From NCBI GenBank assembly GCA_964592595.1, contig CAZQFH010000011.1, positions 27,482 to 91,481 on the forward strand: a DNA stretch of 64,000 bases. Reading direction: 5' to 3'. Both the position numbers and the translations under genes were made by a program. The stretch is from UBA5536 sp964592595 (lineage in GTDB: Bacteria > Bacteroidota > Bacteroidia > Bacteroidales > F082). The notes beneath the pieces are model-generated. The model was not told the DNA's origin, did no database searches, and saw only the letters and a list, made by a program, of their open reading frames with translations. Below are positions 1 to 8,577 of the stretch, piece after piece (position 1 is the first letter of the stretch; each line of letters starts with the position of its first letter).

Positions 1-2
1 TT

Positions 3-272
3 TGGTTTGTGAAGCGTCCTTTCAACTTCATTAAAAATTCGCTCTTGGTAATTTTTGGCAGAAAATCCTGGGTTGGATATTGTAAAGTAGGGCAACAAAC
101 ACAAAAACTACCGGCCATCCGGGCCGGAGTGCTTTGTCCGGCATTGGTATTTAAACGTCCGGTTGCTGAGGATCAATTGATTAATCAGCTTAACCTGCTC
201 TATGCACGAGACTATGCTGTTTGGAAAGACGTGGAGATATTTTTCAAAGCCTTTAAATGGCTGGGAAATTAG
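3..272 (+). CDS. glycosyltransferase, C-terminal fragment (cut by window start)
   Basis: The reading frame is open to the left edge, so this is the last ~89 codons of a longer gene. The residues around GRKSWVGY, the LPAIRAGVL stretch and the end NLLYARDYAVWKDVEIF resemble, from memory, the C-terminal end of Bacteroidota glycosyltransferase/sugar-transferase proteins. The run YARDYAVWKD recalls the YxxNxSxWxDxKI end of bacterial sugar transferases. A GTG at position 9 could be read as a start, but an 88-residue protein lacking the catalytic part is unlikely. The substrate cannot be inferred from this fragment. It ends 82 bp before nusB, which has its own promoter-like element. Confidence 0.6.
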   Translation, partial: WFVKRPFNFIKNSLLVIFGRKSWVGYCKVGQQTQKLPAIRAGVLCPALVFKRPVAEDQLINQLNLLYARDYAVWKDVEIFFKAFKWLGN

Positions 273-309
273 TTTCTTGATTTGTCCGTATTTCTGGGAT
301 TGTTTTTTG

Positions 310-317
310 TACCTTTG
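310..317 (+). promoter_or_regulatory. predicted -7 element upstream of nusB
   Basis: TACCTTTG followed by C matches the Bacteroidota -7 consensus TAnnTTTG and lies 38 bp before the nusB ATG. No well-spaced -33 TTG was found. Confidence 0.5.
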
Positions 318-354
318 CACATTCAATTATTAGCAATTATTTCCATTCTAAATC

Positions 355-1317
355 ATGCTCAGCAGAAGGCATCTCAGGGTAAAAGTTCTTCAATCGGTTT
401 ATGCTTATTATCAGGCTGGTAATAACGATCTGTATCAAGGAGAAAAACAGTTATTACTAAGTATAAACAAACTCTATGAGTTGTTTATTTGGCAGTGTTC
501 TTTTTTGATAGAAGCCACCCGATTTGCCGAAAATCGTATCGAGGACAATAAAAAAAAGCATTTCCCGACAGAGGATGACCTGAATCCCAATCGGCGATTT
601 GTGGATCATGCTATTTTGAGTACACTTGCTGATAATATTCAATTTCGAAAATTGGAGAATCTTTACAAAATCAATTGGGGAGAGGAGCAGGAGATCATCA
701 GAAAGTTTTATTATTTTCTAAGAGAACTTCCTGAATATGATAGATTCATGAAAGAAGAAAATCATGGATTTAATAATGAGAAACGATTTCTGATTCAGAT
801 CGTTGAAAAGTATTTTGCTGAACTCGAATTGTTACAATCGTTCTACGAGGAGCGCAGCATTTATTTTGTGGATGATTATCATCTGATATCCTATCTGCTC
901 ATCAAGTTTTTTAAGTCGCTGGATGAAGGTTTTAATACACTTACTCCCTTGCCTGCGATTTTTAAAACGGCCAATGAAACAGATAATGAAGACCTTGATT
1001 TTGTCAAACAACTTTTTAGGAAAACAATTTTGAATAGCGATGAATATGGCAAATTGATTGCTTCTACAACAGCAAATTGGGAGCAGGATCGCATTGCCGT
1101 GATGGATATGCTTATCTTAAAAATGGCCTTGGCCGAGATTTTTGCTTTTCGTTCGATACCAATTAAAGTGACAATGAACGAATACATCGATATTTCAAAA
1201 TATTTCAGTACACCTAAAAGTAAGATTTTCGTAAACGGAGTGCTCGACAAACTCATTCAGCAGTTAAAGGCCGAAGGAAAAATAATCAAGACGGGCCGTG
1301 GCTTGCTCGAAAATTAA
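355..1317 (+). CDS. nusB: transcription antitermination factor NusB
   Basis: NusB binds boxA RNA together with NusE (S10) and supports antitermination of rRNA transcription. The start MLSRRHLRVKVLQSVYAYYQ is the usual beginning of the long Bacteroidota NusB. The protein has 320 residues, about twice the E. coli length. The N-terminal half is a lineage-specific helical extension. The conserved NusB fold lies in the last ~110 residues (NWEQDRIAVMDMLILKMALAE through IFVNGVLDKL). The ATG at 355 is supported by a promoter-like element 38 bp upstream. It appears to be monocistronic, since the next gene begins 94 bp later with its own signal peptide. Confidence 0.93.
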   Translation: MLSRRHLRVKVLQSVYAYYQAGNNDLYQGEKQLLLSINKLYELFIWQCSFLIEATRFAENRIEDNKKKHFPTEDDLNPNRRFVDHAILSTLADNIQFRKLENLYKINWGEEQEIIRKFYYFLRELPEYDRFMKEENHGFNNEKRFLIQIVEKYFAELELLQSFYEERSIYFVDDYHLISYLLIKFFKSLDEGFNTLTPLPAIFKTANETDNEDLDFVKQLFRKTILNSDEYGKLIASTTANWEQDRIAVMDMLILKMALAEIFAFRSIPIKVTMNEYIDISKYFSTPKSKIFVNGVLDKLIQQLKAEGKIIKTGRGLLEN

Positions 1318-1411
1318 TTCAGGTTTGCGGAACGGATTTTGTGTGGTTCATTCAAAATGAACTACTTGTTTTCATTTGTGTTATCTTTACAAATGAATAT
1401 CAATACCGTTC

Positions 1412-3856
1412 ATGAAAAAACTGCTGCCAGGTATTTTATTAAGCATCTTTTTTGTTTTTCAGCTTGTGGCTCAACCACAGTTTGTTACTATTGAGCAACT
1501 TACTGATTCTCCGAAATTGAATGCGCTCTTTGAACTCTGCATTGAGATTGAAAATTCTGCGAGCGTTAATTTTTTTGACTACGATCAAATCATTTTAAAA
1601 GCTGTTTTTCGAAGTCCGTCGCTTGCTGAAAAACTTGTCGAAGGATTTTATTTTCAGGATTTTGAAGCAGCAGCAGGGGAGGAGCTAATACCAATTGGTG
1701 ATCCACATTACCGCATTCGTTTTGCCCCCGACGAAATTGGCACTTGGGAGTTTAAGTTGATTGTGCAGGATCAGTCCGGACAAACTGAAACTGCATGGTA
1801 TTCCTTTTGGGTTGATGAAAGTGAATTTAATGGTTTTGTGAAAGTTGCCCAAAATCAACGTCAATTGGTTGACCAGTCTGGGAAACTGGTATTTCTTTCA
1901 GGCGAAAACGTCACATGGACCAGCAATTATCCGGGTTATGATCCCATATCCTATTACTTTGAACAACTTGCTGACCATGGGGGGAATTTTGCTAAACTGA
2001 TGCTTACTCCCTGGGGTTATCATATTGAGTGGATCGAAGGTGGGTTGAGAAATTATATGCCACGACAAAAGGATGCCTTTATGATGGATAGCCTTTTCAG
2101 GTTGGCACATCAGAAAGACATTTTTCTTCAGCTGGCATTTTCCATTCACAACGAACTTAATTTTGGTTTTCCGGCAGAAGATTGGACATCAAACCCTTAC
2201 AATATTGCCAACGGAGGATTTTGTGAGCAGCCACAGGATTTTTTTACAAACCAGGATGCCCGTGCAGCATACAAAAACAGAATGCGTTACCTTGTTGCCC
2301 GTTATGGTTATTCCCGAAATTTAGTGGCATGGGAAATTTTTTCTGAAACAGATAACTTACCTTTTTATAGTAATTTTAAAAATCAAATCAGCAGCTGGGT
2401 GATAGATATGGCCGGTTGGTTACAGCAAAATGATCCCTGGAATCACTTGGTTTCAGTGGGTTATGCCTTACCCGAAAGTGAGCCACAGGTATGGCTGCAT
2501 CCTGCTATTGACTTCACGCAGCTCCACCTTTATTATAAGCGCGCTGATTTGGCCGGTGATGTTTTGAGACAGATGAATATGTATCAGAAAAATTTTCAAA
2601 AACCCGTGCTTGCAGGAGAGTTTGGCATTGGACATTACAGCGATTCAATGGCGATATGGGACCCACAGGGGCTTGTATTGCATAACGCCCTTTTTGCCTC
2701 ATCCATGTCGGGTAGTATGGGCGGTGTAGTGCCTTGGTACTGGGAAGAATACGTCGATCAGCTGAATTTGTACAGCAGCTTTGGAGCAGTACACAAATTT
2801 GCCGGTTCAGAGCAAAATGTGGCGGAAAATCCTGTCTCGATGCACTTAATTACAGATGCAGCAGTTCGTGATGATTGGGCAATTATTCCGAATTATTTTA
2901 GCCTGACTGCTCCATCTCCATCCAGGTATTTTGAGTGGCATACAACCGGCCAGATGATTCCTTCGGCTGACAGTCTGAATCGTTACCTTTATGGTCCGCT
3001 TTCACTTTTTTCGGCCTTGAGAAATCCTCCGGTTTTTCAGGTGGATTTACTTCATGAAACAATTTTACAGATTGAAACAGGAAGTCAGGTAAATCAAGCT
3101 GTGCTTCAAGTGAAACAAAATGAGGCTGTTGTTTTTGAGCAAGCTGTCGAACCCAACGAATCTTATTGGATTGAGCTTCCTGCTGGAAATTTTCAACTTT
3201 CATTTGATAATATTGGTGTTGGCTTTGCAAGCGTGATCGAGCTCGAAAAAATTGTACTCGAAGATTTTCTTCCGCAAATCAGGGCTTTCGGTTTGCATTC
3301 GGACAACCAGATGAGCGTTTGGATTCAAAACAGGAATTATAACTGGAAAACTTTTTATGATACAGGATTGCCTCCGCAACCAGCATCAGCTGAGGTTTAT
3401 CTGCCACTGGTGCCAGGAACCTATCGATTGGATTGGTATAATACCAGCACAGGTACTATCGATTCAGTAAGAATTAGGGAAGCCGGTAGCGCTGGAATGA
3501 TTTTGCAGATTAATCAGCTTACTCACGACTTGGCTTTGCAATTAAATTTTATTACTGCCATAAAATCGCGCGATCGATTCCCGGGTGTGGTAGTTTACCC
3601 AAACCCGTCAAAACAAAAATTTACATTTGCATTCGAACTTAGCAAAGCAGCAAAAGTGGTGCTTCAAGTAATCGACACGCATGGCCGAACTGTTTATATG
3701 GCCGAGAAATCAGATACTTACATTGGTACGAATCAATTGCATTGGTCATTTGGAAATCAACCCATTGCGGCCTACGATCTCAAAACCGGTGTATATATTT
3801 ATCGGCTCATGCTGCCTGATCGCACCGTTACCGGAAAACTGATGCTCACAGAATAA
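1412..3856 (+). CDS. secreted glycoside hydrolase (DUF5060 plus TIM-barrel) with T9SS tail
   Basis: An 814-residue exported carbohydrate-active enzyme. Residues 1-20 are a signal peptide ending near LVAQP. Residues ~25-125 look like a DUF5060 beta-sandwich, and a central (beta/alpha)8 barrel of the GH-A clan type follows (NFAKLMLTPWGYHIEW, LVAWEIFSETDN, VLAGEFGIGH). By analogy with clan GH-A, E312 in FSETD is a candidate acid/base and E403 in GEFGIG a candidate nucleophile. This is inferred from motif shape, not shown. A beta-rich region follows, then a type A T9SS sorting domain from about Y728 (YPNPS) to the end. It is therefore expected on the cell surface or in the medium. The substrate is unknown; no susCD pair or other CAZyme lies beside it, so it is not part of a visible PUL. 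Confidence 0.78.
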   Translation: MKKLLPGILLSIFFVFQLVAQPQFVTIEQLTDSPKLNALFELCIEIENSASVNFFDYDQIILKAVFRSPSLAEKLVEGFYFQDFEAAAGEELIPIGDPHYRIRFAPDEIGTWEFKLIVQDQSGQTETAWYSFWVDESEFNGFVKVAQNQRQLVDQSGKLVFLSGENVTWTSNYPGYDPISYYFEQLADHGGNFAKLMLTPWGYHIEWIEGGLRNYMPRQKDAFMMDSLFRLAHQKDIFLQLAFSIHNELNFGFPAEDWTSNPYNIANGGFCEQPQDFFTNQDARAAYKNRMRYLVARYGYSRNLVAWEIFSETDNLPFYSNFKNQISSWVIDMAGWLQQNDPWNHLVSVGYALPESEPQVWLHPAIDFTQLHLYYKRADLAGDVLRQMNMYQKNFQKPVLAGEFGIGHYSDSMAIWDPQGLVLHNALFASSMSGSMGGVVPWYWEEYVDQLNLYSSFGAVHKFAGSEQNVAENPVSMHLITDAAVRDDWAIIPNYFSLTAPSPSRYFEWHTTGQMIPSADSLNRYLYGPLSLFSALRNPPVFQVDLLHETILQIETGSQVNQAVLQVKQNEAVVFEQAVEPNESYWIELPAGNFQLSFDNIGVGFASVIELEKIVLEDFLPQIRAFGLHSDNQMSVWIQNRNYNWKTFYDTGLPPQPASAEVYLPLVPGTYRLDWYNTSTGTIDSVRIREAGSAGMILQINQLTHDLALQLNFITAIKSRDRFPGVVVYPNPSKQKFTFAFELSKAAKVVLQVIDTHGRTVYMAEKSDTYIGTNQLHWSFGNQPIAAYDLKTGVYIYRLMLPDRTVTGKLMLTE

Positions 3857-3893
3857 TTTTATCCTCGGGCATCGCTGATTAAGAGGAAAACAC

Positions 3894-3901
3894 TAAATTT
3901 G
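3894..3901 (+). promoter_or_regulatory. predicted -7 element upstream of aconitase
   Basis: TAAATTTG followed by C is a perfect TAnnTTTG element 65 bp before the aconitase ATG. No convincing -33 TTG was seen. Confidence 0.5.
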
Positions 3902-3966
3902 CAGTAATAGCTTGATATTATTGTTATTACATTAACAAAGAATTTTAAAACTTTAAATAATTAAGC

Positions 3967-6240
3967 ATGAAGGTATTTGATTTAGACATGATTAAGGCTG
4001 TGTACGCCAGTATGCCCGATAGCATCAAGGCGGCAAGAGAAATGCTTGGGCGGCCACTTACACTCACTGAGAAGATTTTATACAGCCATTTAGCAGAAGA
4101 AGCATTACCCGAAAAGGGCTATGAGCGCGGAAATGCTTATGTTGATTTTAATCCGGATCGGGTTGCTATGCAGGATGCAACAGCTCAAATGGCACTGCTT
4201 CAGTTTATGCAGGCCGGTAAGTCGAAAGTTGCAGTGCCTTCAACAGTTCACTGCGATCACCTGATTCAGGCCAAACTGGGTGCTGAAGCAGATCTTAAAA
4301 CTGCAAAAGACAATAACAAAGAGGTTTTCGATTTTCTGGCCAGCGTTTCCAATAAATATGGTATCGGTTTCTGGAAACCGGGAGCAGGGATTATCCATCA
4401 GGTTGTGCTGGAAAACTATGCTTTTCCTGGTGGAATGATGATTGGAACTGACTCGCATACCGTTAATGCCGGAGGACTTGGTATGGTGGCCATTGGCGTT
4501 GGAGGTGCTGATGCTGTAGATGTAATGGCCGGAATGCCCTGGGAACTGAAATTTCCTAAGCTGATAGGTGTAAAACTTACCGGAAAATTGAGTGGCTGGA
4601 CTTCTGCCAAGGATGTTATTTTGAAAGTGGCTGGAATATTAACAGTTAAAGGTGGCACAGGCGCTATTCTGGAATATTTCGGCGAAGGTGCCGAGTCGCT
4701 TTCCTGCACCGGAAAGGGTACGATATGTAATATGGGTGCAGAAATCGGGGCAACTACTTCTTTGTTTGGGTATGATAAAAAAATGGCTGACTATCTCAAA
4801 GGAACAAGCCGGGCCGTAATAGCCGAAGAAGCAGATAAAATTGCGCAGCACCTTACTGCTGATCCTGAGGTTTATGCCAATCCAGATGGCTATTTTGATC
4901 AACTGATCGAGATCAATCTCTCAGAACTTGAACCACATATCAACGGACCATTCACACCTGACTTTGCAACACCTGTTTCTAAGTTTGCCGAAGCAGTTAA
5001 AGCCAATGGCTGGCCCGAAAAGCTGGAAGTAGGCTTGATTGGCTCCTGCACAAATTCTTCGTACGAAGATATTTCGCGTGCCGCCTCCATAGCCAAACAG
5101 GCAACAGATAAAAATTTGAAGGTAAAATCTGAATATACCGTTACTCCTGGCTCTGAGATGGTTCGTTATACCGTTGAGCGTGATGGTTATCTCAAAACAT
5201 TTGAGGAAATCGGCGGGGTGGTTTTGGCCAATGCCTGTGGTCCTTGCATCGGACAATGGGCACGTCATAATGCCGATAAAGGAGAGAAGAATTCTATCAT
5301 GACATCCTTCAACCGTAATTTTGCCAAACGTAATGACGGAAATCCTAATACGCATGGCTTTGTGGCTTCTCCCGAGGTTACAACAGCATTTGCAATTGCC
5401 GGAACATTAAGCTTCAACCCTATGACAGATTACCTGGTGAACGAAGCTGGCGAAAAAGTAAAACTGGATGAACCTCAGGGAATTGAGTTTCCGCCTTCGG
5501 GATTTGCAGTGGAAGACAATGGCTATCTGAAACCTGCCAAAGACGGAAGCAATGTTGATGTTGTCGTTGCTCCAGATTCTGATCGTTTGCAATTGCTCGA
5601 ACCTTTTGCTCCCTGGGATGGAAAAGATATCAAAGGTATGTACCTACTGATCAAAGCTAAAGGAAAATGTACAACAGATCACATTTCAATGGCTGGTCCC
5701 TGGTTGCGTTACAGAGGTCATCTCGAAAATATTTCCCAAAATATGCTTATTGGGGCAGTAAATTATTTTGGTGAGCAAACTAATGCCGTTAAAAATCAAA
5801 TAACGGCCGAAGTAAATAAAGTCCCTGATGCTGCACAATCCTATAAAGAAAGCGGTTTTGGATCTATTGTGGTAGGAGATGAAAACTATGGCGAGGGTTC
5901 TTCGCGTGAGCATGCTGCCATGGAGCCACGTTTTATGGGCGTAAAAGTAGTACTTGTGAAATCTTTTGCCCGCATCCACGAGACAAACCTGAAGAAGCAG
6001 GGAATGTTGGCACTCACCTTTGAAAATAAACACGACTATGAACTGATTCGTGAAGACGATCGGATAGATGTACTTGAAATGGAAAGTTTTGCTCCTGGCC
6101 AGAATCTAAAAATTCGATTGAATCATGCTGATGGAAGCAACGATACCTTTGAAGTGCAACATACATACAATCAGAATCAAATTGCTTGGTTTAAAGCCGG
6201 AAGCGCTTTGAATTTGATCAAGAAATTGCAGAACGACTAA
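3967..6240 (+). CDS. acnA: aconitate hydratase (mitochondrial-type)
   Basis: Isomerises citrate to isocitrate via cis-aconitate in the TCA cycle, in the cytoplasm. At 757 residues it matches mitochondrial-type aconitase rather than AcnB or IRP1-type AcnA. The three [4Fe-4S] ligands are visible at C361 (GSCTNSS), C424 and C427 (ACGPCIGQW), with the 63- and 3-residue spacing known for mitochondrial aconitase. The active-site loop GEGSSREHAAMEPRF is present near residue 640. The swivel domain follows a linker at ~520-560. A Bacteroidota -7 element lies upstream and a strong terminator follows, so it is a single-gene transcript. No citrate synthase or isocitrate dehydrogenase gene is adjacent. 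Confidence 0.96.
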   Translation: MKVFDLDMIKAVYASMPDSIKAAREMLGRPLTLTEKILYSHLAEEALPEKGYERGNAYVDFNPDRVAMQDATAQMALLQFMQAGKSKVAVPSTVHCDHLIQAKLGAEADLKTAKDNNKEVFDFLASVSNKYGIGFWKPGAGIIHQVVLENYAFPGGMMIGTDSHTVNAGGLGMVAIGVGGADAVDVMAGMPWELKFPKLIGVKLTGKLSGWTSAKDVILKVAGILTVKGGTGAILEYFGEGAESLSCTGKGTICNMGAEIGATTSLFGYDKKMADYLKGTSRAVIAEEADKIAQHLTADPEVYANPDGYFDQLIEINLSELEPHINGPFTPDFATPVSKFAEAVKANGWPEKLEVGLIGSCTNSSYEDISRAASIAKQATDKNLKVKSEYTVTPGSEMVRYTVERDGYLKTFEEIGGVVLANACGPCIGQWARHNADKGEKNSIMTSFNRNFAKRNDGNPNTHGFVASPEVTTAFAIAGTLSFNPMTDYLVNEAGEKVKLDEPQGIEFPPSGFAVEDNGYLKPAKDGSNVDVVVAPDSDRLQLLEPFAPWDGKDIKGMYLLIKAKGKCTTDHISMAGPWLRYRGHLENISQNMLIGAVNYFGEQTNAVKNQITAEVNKVPDAAQSYKESGFGSIVVGDENYGEGSSREHAAMEPRFMGVKVVLVKSFARIHETNLKKQGMLALTFENKHDYELIREDDRIDVLEMESFAPGQNLKIRLNHADGSNDTFEVQHTYNQNQIAWFKAGSALNLIKKLQND

Positions 6241-6262
6241 GTAATTGCATCTGTGTTCATTT

Positions 6263-6302
6263 AAACCCGTAAAGGATTCAAAGCGTCTTTTACGGGTTTT
6301 TT
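6263..6302 (+). terminator. rho-independent terminator after aconitase
   Basis: The inverted repeat AAACCCGTAAA (6263-6273) / TTTACGGGTTT (6289-6299) is followed by a T run. It lies 22 bp after the aconitase stop. Confidence 0.85.
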
Positions 6303-6360
6303 ATAAAAGCCTCAAGGATATTTGACAAACAGCATAGTGAGCGATTAACAGCTAATCGTT

Positions 6361-6368
6361 TATATTTG
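6361..6368 (+). promoter_or_regulatory. predicted -7 element upstream of the DUF1028 gene
   Basis: TATATTTG followed by C matches TAnnTTTG and lies 23 bp before the ATG at 6392. This implies a short leader. Confidence 0.5.
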
Positions 6369-6391
6369 CCTAAAATCTAACCCATATAATT

Positions 6392-7399
6392 ATGAAGCTC
6401 AAACTTTTTACCACTGCTTTATTTCTTGGCATGCTTATGAATATCAATGCACAGGATACTTTTTCTATAGTTGCTGTTGACACAATTACCGGAGAGGTCG
6501 GGAGTGCCGGAGCCAGTTGTTTGGACAATTCTGCTATTACCGGCGGAGCTGTAATTATCAGTGACATCATTCCCGGACGGGGCGCAATTCATACCCAATC
6601 GTACTGGATTTCGGCTAATCAAATTAATGCCCACAACAAAATGCTCGAAGGGCTTTCGCCGGCTGAAATCATTGATTGGTTGGTTGAGAATGATGTGCAA
6701 AATCAGCCGCAACGCAGGCAATATGGCATTGTTGATTTTGATGAAGAAGGGAATTCGAGATCAGCCGCTTTCACCGGAACAAGTTGTATGGACTGGAAAG
6801 GTCATCACGAAGGTGTGAATTACAGCATACAAGGAAATATTTTATTGGGTCAGCAGATCATCGATTCTATGGAATCGCGTTTTATTCATACTTCCGGAAC
6901 GCTGGCTGATAAGTTGATGGCAGCTTTACAAGGAGCAAATGTAGTGGGTGCTGATTCGCGCTGCACACCTGAAGGCGTTTCCTCTTTATCGGCTTTTTTG
7001 CGTGTTGCAAAACCTGAAAATGATCCGGATAGTTTGTACCTGGATTTGAATGTTGCAGAAACTCCTTATGGCGTTGAGCCTATTGATGAGCTGCAAGTAC
7101 TTTATGATGAATGGCTTAACTGGGTCGGTATGAACAAGCTTGATGCTGAATCAGATGGATTAAAGCTTTATCCAAATCCAGCAAAAAACTTTATAAATTT
7201 TCAGGTAGGTAATGCTGTTTTAGAATTTCCGCTTTTAATTCAAATGACTGATATGCAAGGGCGAATAGTAAAAGAGATGGCTGTTGATAAGCGTTTTGGG
7301 CGCATGGAAATTTCCGGAACAAAGAATGGATTATATGTGGTAAGCCTGTTAGTTGATGGAAAAAAGATTGAAAATATTAAAGTTTTAATTGATCGCTGA
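6392..7399 (+). CDS. secreted DUF1028 protein with T9SS tail
   Basis: 335 residues. A signal peptide (residues 1-20, ending NINAQ) is followed at once by a DUF1028 domain (~22-235). Its hallmarks are DTFSIVAVDTITGEVGSAGASC at the start and a later YSIQGNILLG / MESRF stretch. DUF1028 members have no settled function. The early strand-turn pattern resembles N-terminal-nucleophile folds, but I would not assign hydrolase activity from that. From Y260 (LYPNPAKN) to the end is a type A T9SS sorting domain, so this copy is sent to the surface. It has its own promoter-like element and lies just upstream of porQ, a component of the T9SS attachment complex. Confidence 0.82.
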   Translation: MKLKLFTTALFLGMLMNINAQDTFSIVAVDTITGEVGSAGASCLDNSAITGGAVIISDIIPGRGAIHTQSYWISANQINAHNKMLEGLSPAEIIDWLVENDVQNQPQRRQYGIVDFDEEGNSRSAAFTGTSCMDWKGHHEGVNYSIQGNILLGQQIIDSMESRFIHTSGTLADKLMAALQGANVVGADSRCTPEGVSSLSAFLRVAKPENDPDSLYLDLNVAETPYGVEPIDELQVLYDEWLNWVGMNKLDAESDGLKLYPNPAKNFINFQVGNAVLEFPLLIQMTDMQGRIVKEMAVDKRFGRMEISGTKNGLYVVSLLVDGKKIENIKVLIDR

Positions 7400-7476
7400 T
7401 TTTGACTGCTAGTTATAATAAAGCTTGTTTTTGTGCGTTAACAAGGCGTAAATACTGCAAACGAAATGTTCAGATT

Positions 7477-8526
7477 GTGAAAAAAACTCCCTTATTTTTC
7501 CTGATAATAGCTTTAACTTTTAGGGTTAGTCTGTTATTAGCGCAGCAGCCTGATCAGGGTGCCTATGGCTTTGTCAATTCAACAAATGCTGCCAGAGTTG
7601 CGGCTTTGGGAGGTTCGCTTGTTCCCATTGATGATGGTGATATCCAGTTGGGTCTATATAATCCTGCACTTATTTCAGCAGAAACGAGTGGCAAACTTGC
7701 CCTTTCTTATGTTGATTATTTTGCGGATATCAATTTTGCAGGTTTGCAGTATGCTCGCAGTTTCGAAAAAACTGGTAATTTCCTGGCCAGTTTGCAATAC
7801 CATCATTACGGAAGTTTTGAATATGCTGATGAGGGAGGCCTCACCGAAGGGGATTTTACGGCGGCAGATTATGCTTTTACCTTGGGTTGGGGACGTCAAC
7901 TGGATTCAAATTTTAGCATTGGCGCCAACGCAAAATTTTTAGGCAGGCAATACGAAACTTATAACGCATTTGCCATGGCAGTGGATGTTGGGGCTAATTA
8001 CAAAACAAAAAGTGGCTGGCTGCTAAGTCTTACAGCCCGAAATATTGGCACTGAGCTTTCATCGTTTTTTGAAGATGCTGATGCCGGTCTTCCTTTTACA
8101 ATGCAGTTTGGGGTTTCAAAACGTCTCGATCATGTACCATTTAGGTTTATGGTTGTTTATGATAATCTGCAAAAATGGGACCTCACTTATGATGATCCTA
8201 TCGATCTGGATGGGAATATTGATCCAATAACTGGTGAATTGCAGGAAAAAGACGGCCTTGCTAATTTTGGTGATCAGCTTCTGAGGCATATCATTATTGG
8301 TGGTGAGTTTTATATCGGTAAAGGCCTTGTTTTGCGTGGAAGCTATAATTATAAACGCCGGCAGGAAATGAAAATACCCGATAAACTGGGAATGGTTGGA
8401 TTTGCATGGGGACTTGGAATTCGTATCTCAAAATTTCAGATCAACTATTCCAGATCAACTTACCATGCTGTGGGTTCACCCAATTACATCAGCATAGTTA
8501 CGCGCCTTAGCGACTTTGTAAATTAG
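7477..8526 (+). CDS. porQ: type IX secretion system protein PorQ
   Basis: PorQ is an outer-membrane beta-barrel of the T9SS attachment complex (with PorU, PorV and PorZ), related to PorV/FadL barrels. The mature start GAYGFVNSTNAARVAALGGS is the recognisable PorQ N-terminus, and alternating beta strands run to the end. I place the start at the GTG at 7477 because VKKTPLFFLIIALTF begins a good signal peptide ending in LLLAQ. The open frame continues upstream to 7402, but those 25 residues are polar and Cys/Arg-rich and would spoil the signal. The start gives 349 residues, normal for the family. No other T9SS core genes are nearby. Confidence 0.85.
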   Translation: MKKTPLFFLIIALTFRVSLLLAQQPDQGAYGFVNSTNAARVAALGGSLVPIDDGDIQLGLYNPALISAETSGKLALSYVDYFADINFAGLQYARSFEKTGNFLASLQYHHYGSFEYADEGGLTEGDFTAADYAFTLGWGRQLDSNFSIGANAKFLGRQYETYNAFAMAVDVGANYKTKSGWLLSLTARNIGTELSSFFEDADAGLPFTMQFGVSKRLDHVPFRFMVVYDNLQKWDLTYDDPIDLDGNIDPITGELQEKDGLANFGDQLLRHIIIGGEFYIGKGLVLRGSYNYKRRQEMKIPDKLGMVGFAWGLGIRISKFQINYSRSTYHAVGSPNYISIVTRLSDFVN

Positions 8527-8551
8527 ATTTCTTAATTCAGATAACAGGTTG

Positions 8552-8559
8552 TATTTTTG
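8552..8559 (+). promoter_or_regulatory. predicted -7 element upstream of recF
   Basis: TATTTTTG followed by C matches TAnnTTTG. It overlaps the TTG at 8557 that would be an alternative recF start, so translation most likely begins at the ATG at 8578. Confidence 0.5.
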
Positions 8560-8577
8560 CAGGAATACGAACGTTTT

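Noticed and set aside
8557..8577. TTG start of recF seven codons upstream
   Set aside because: It overlaps the predicted -7 element; the ATG at 8578 begins the canonical RecF N-terminus.
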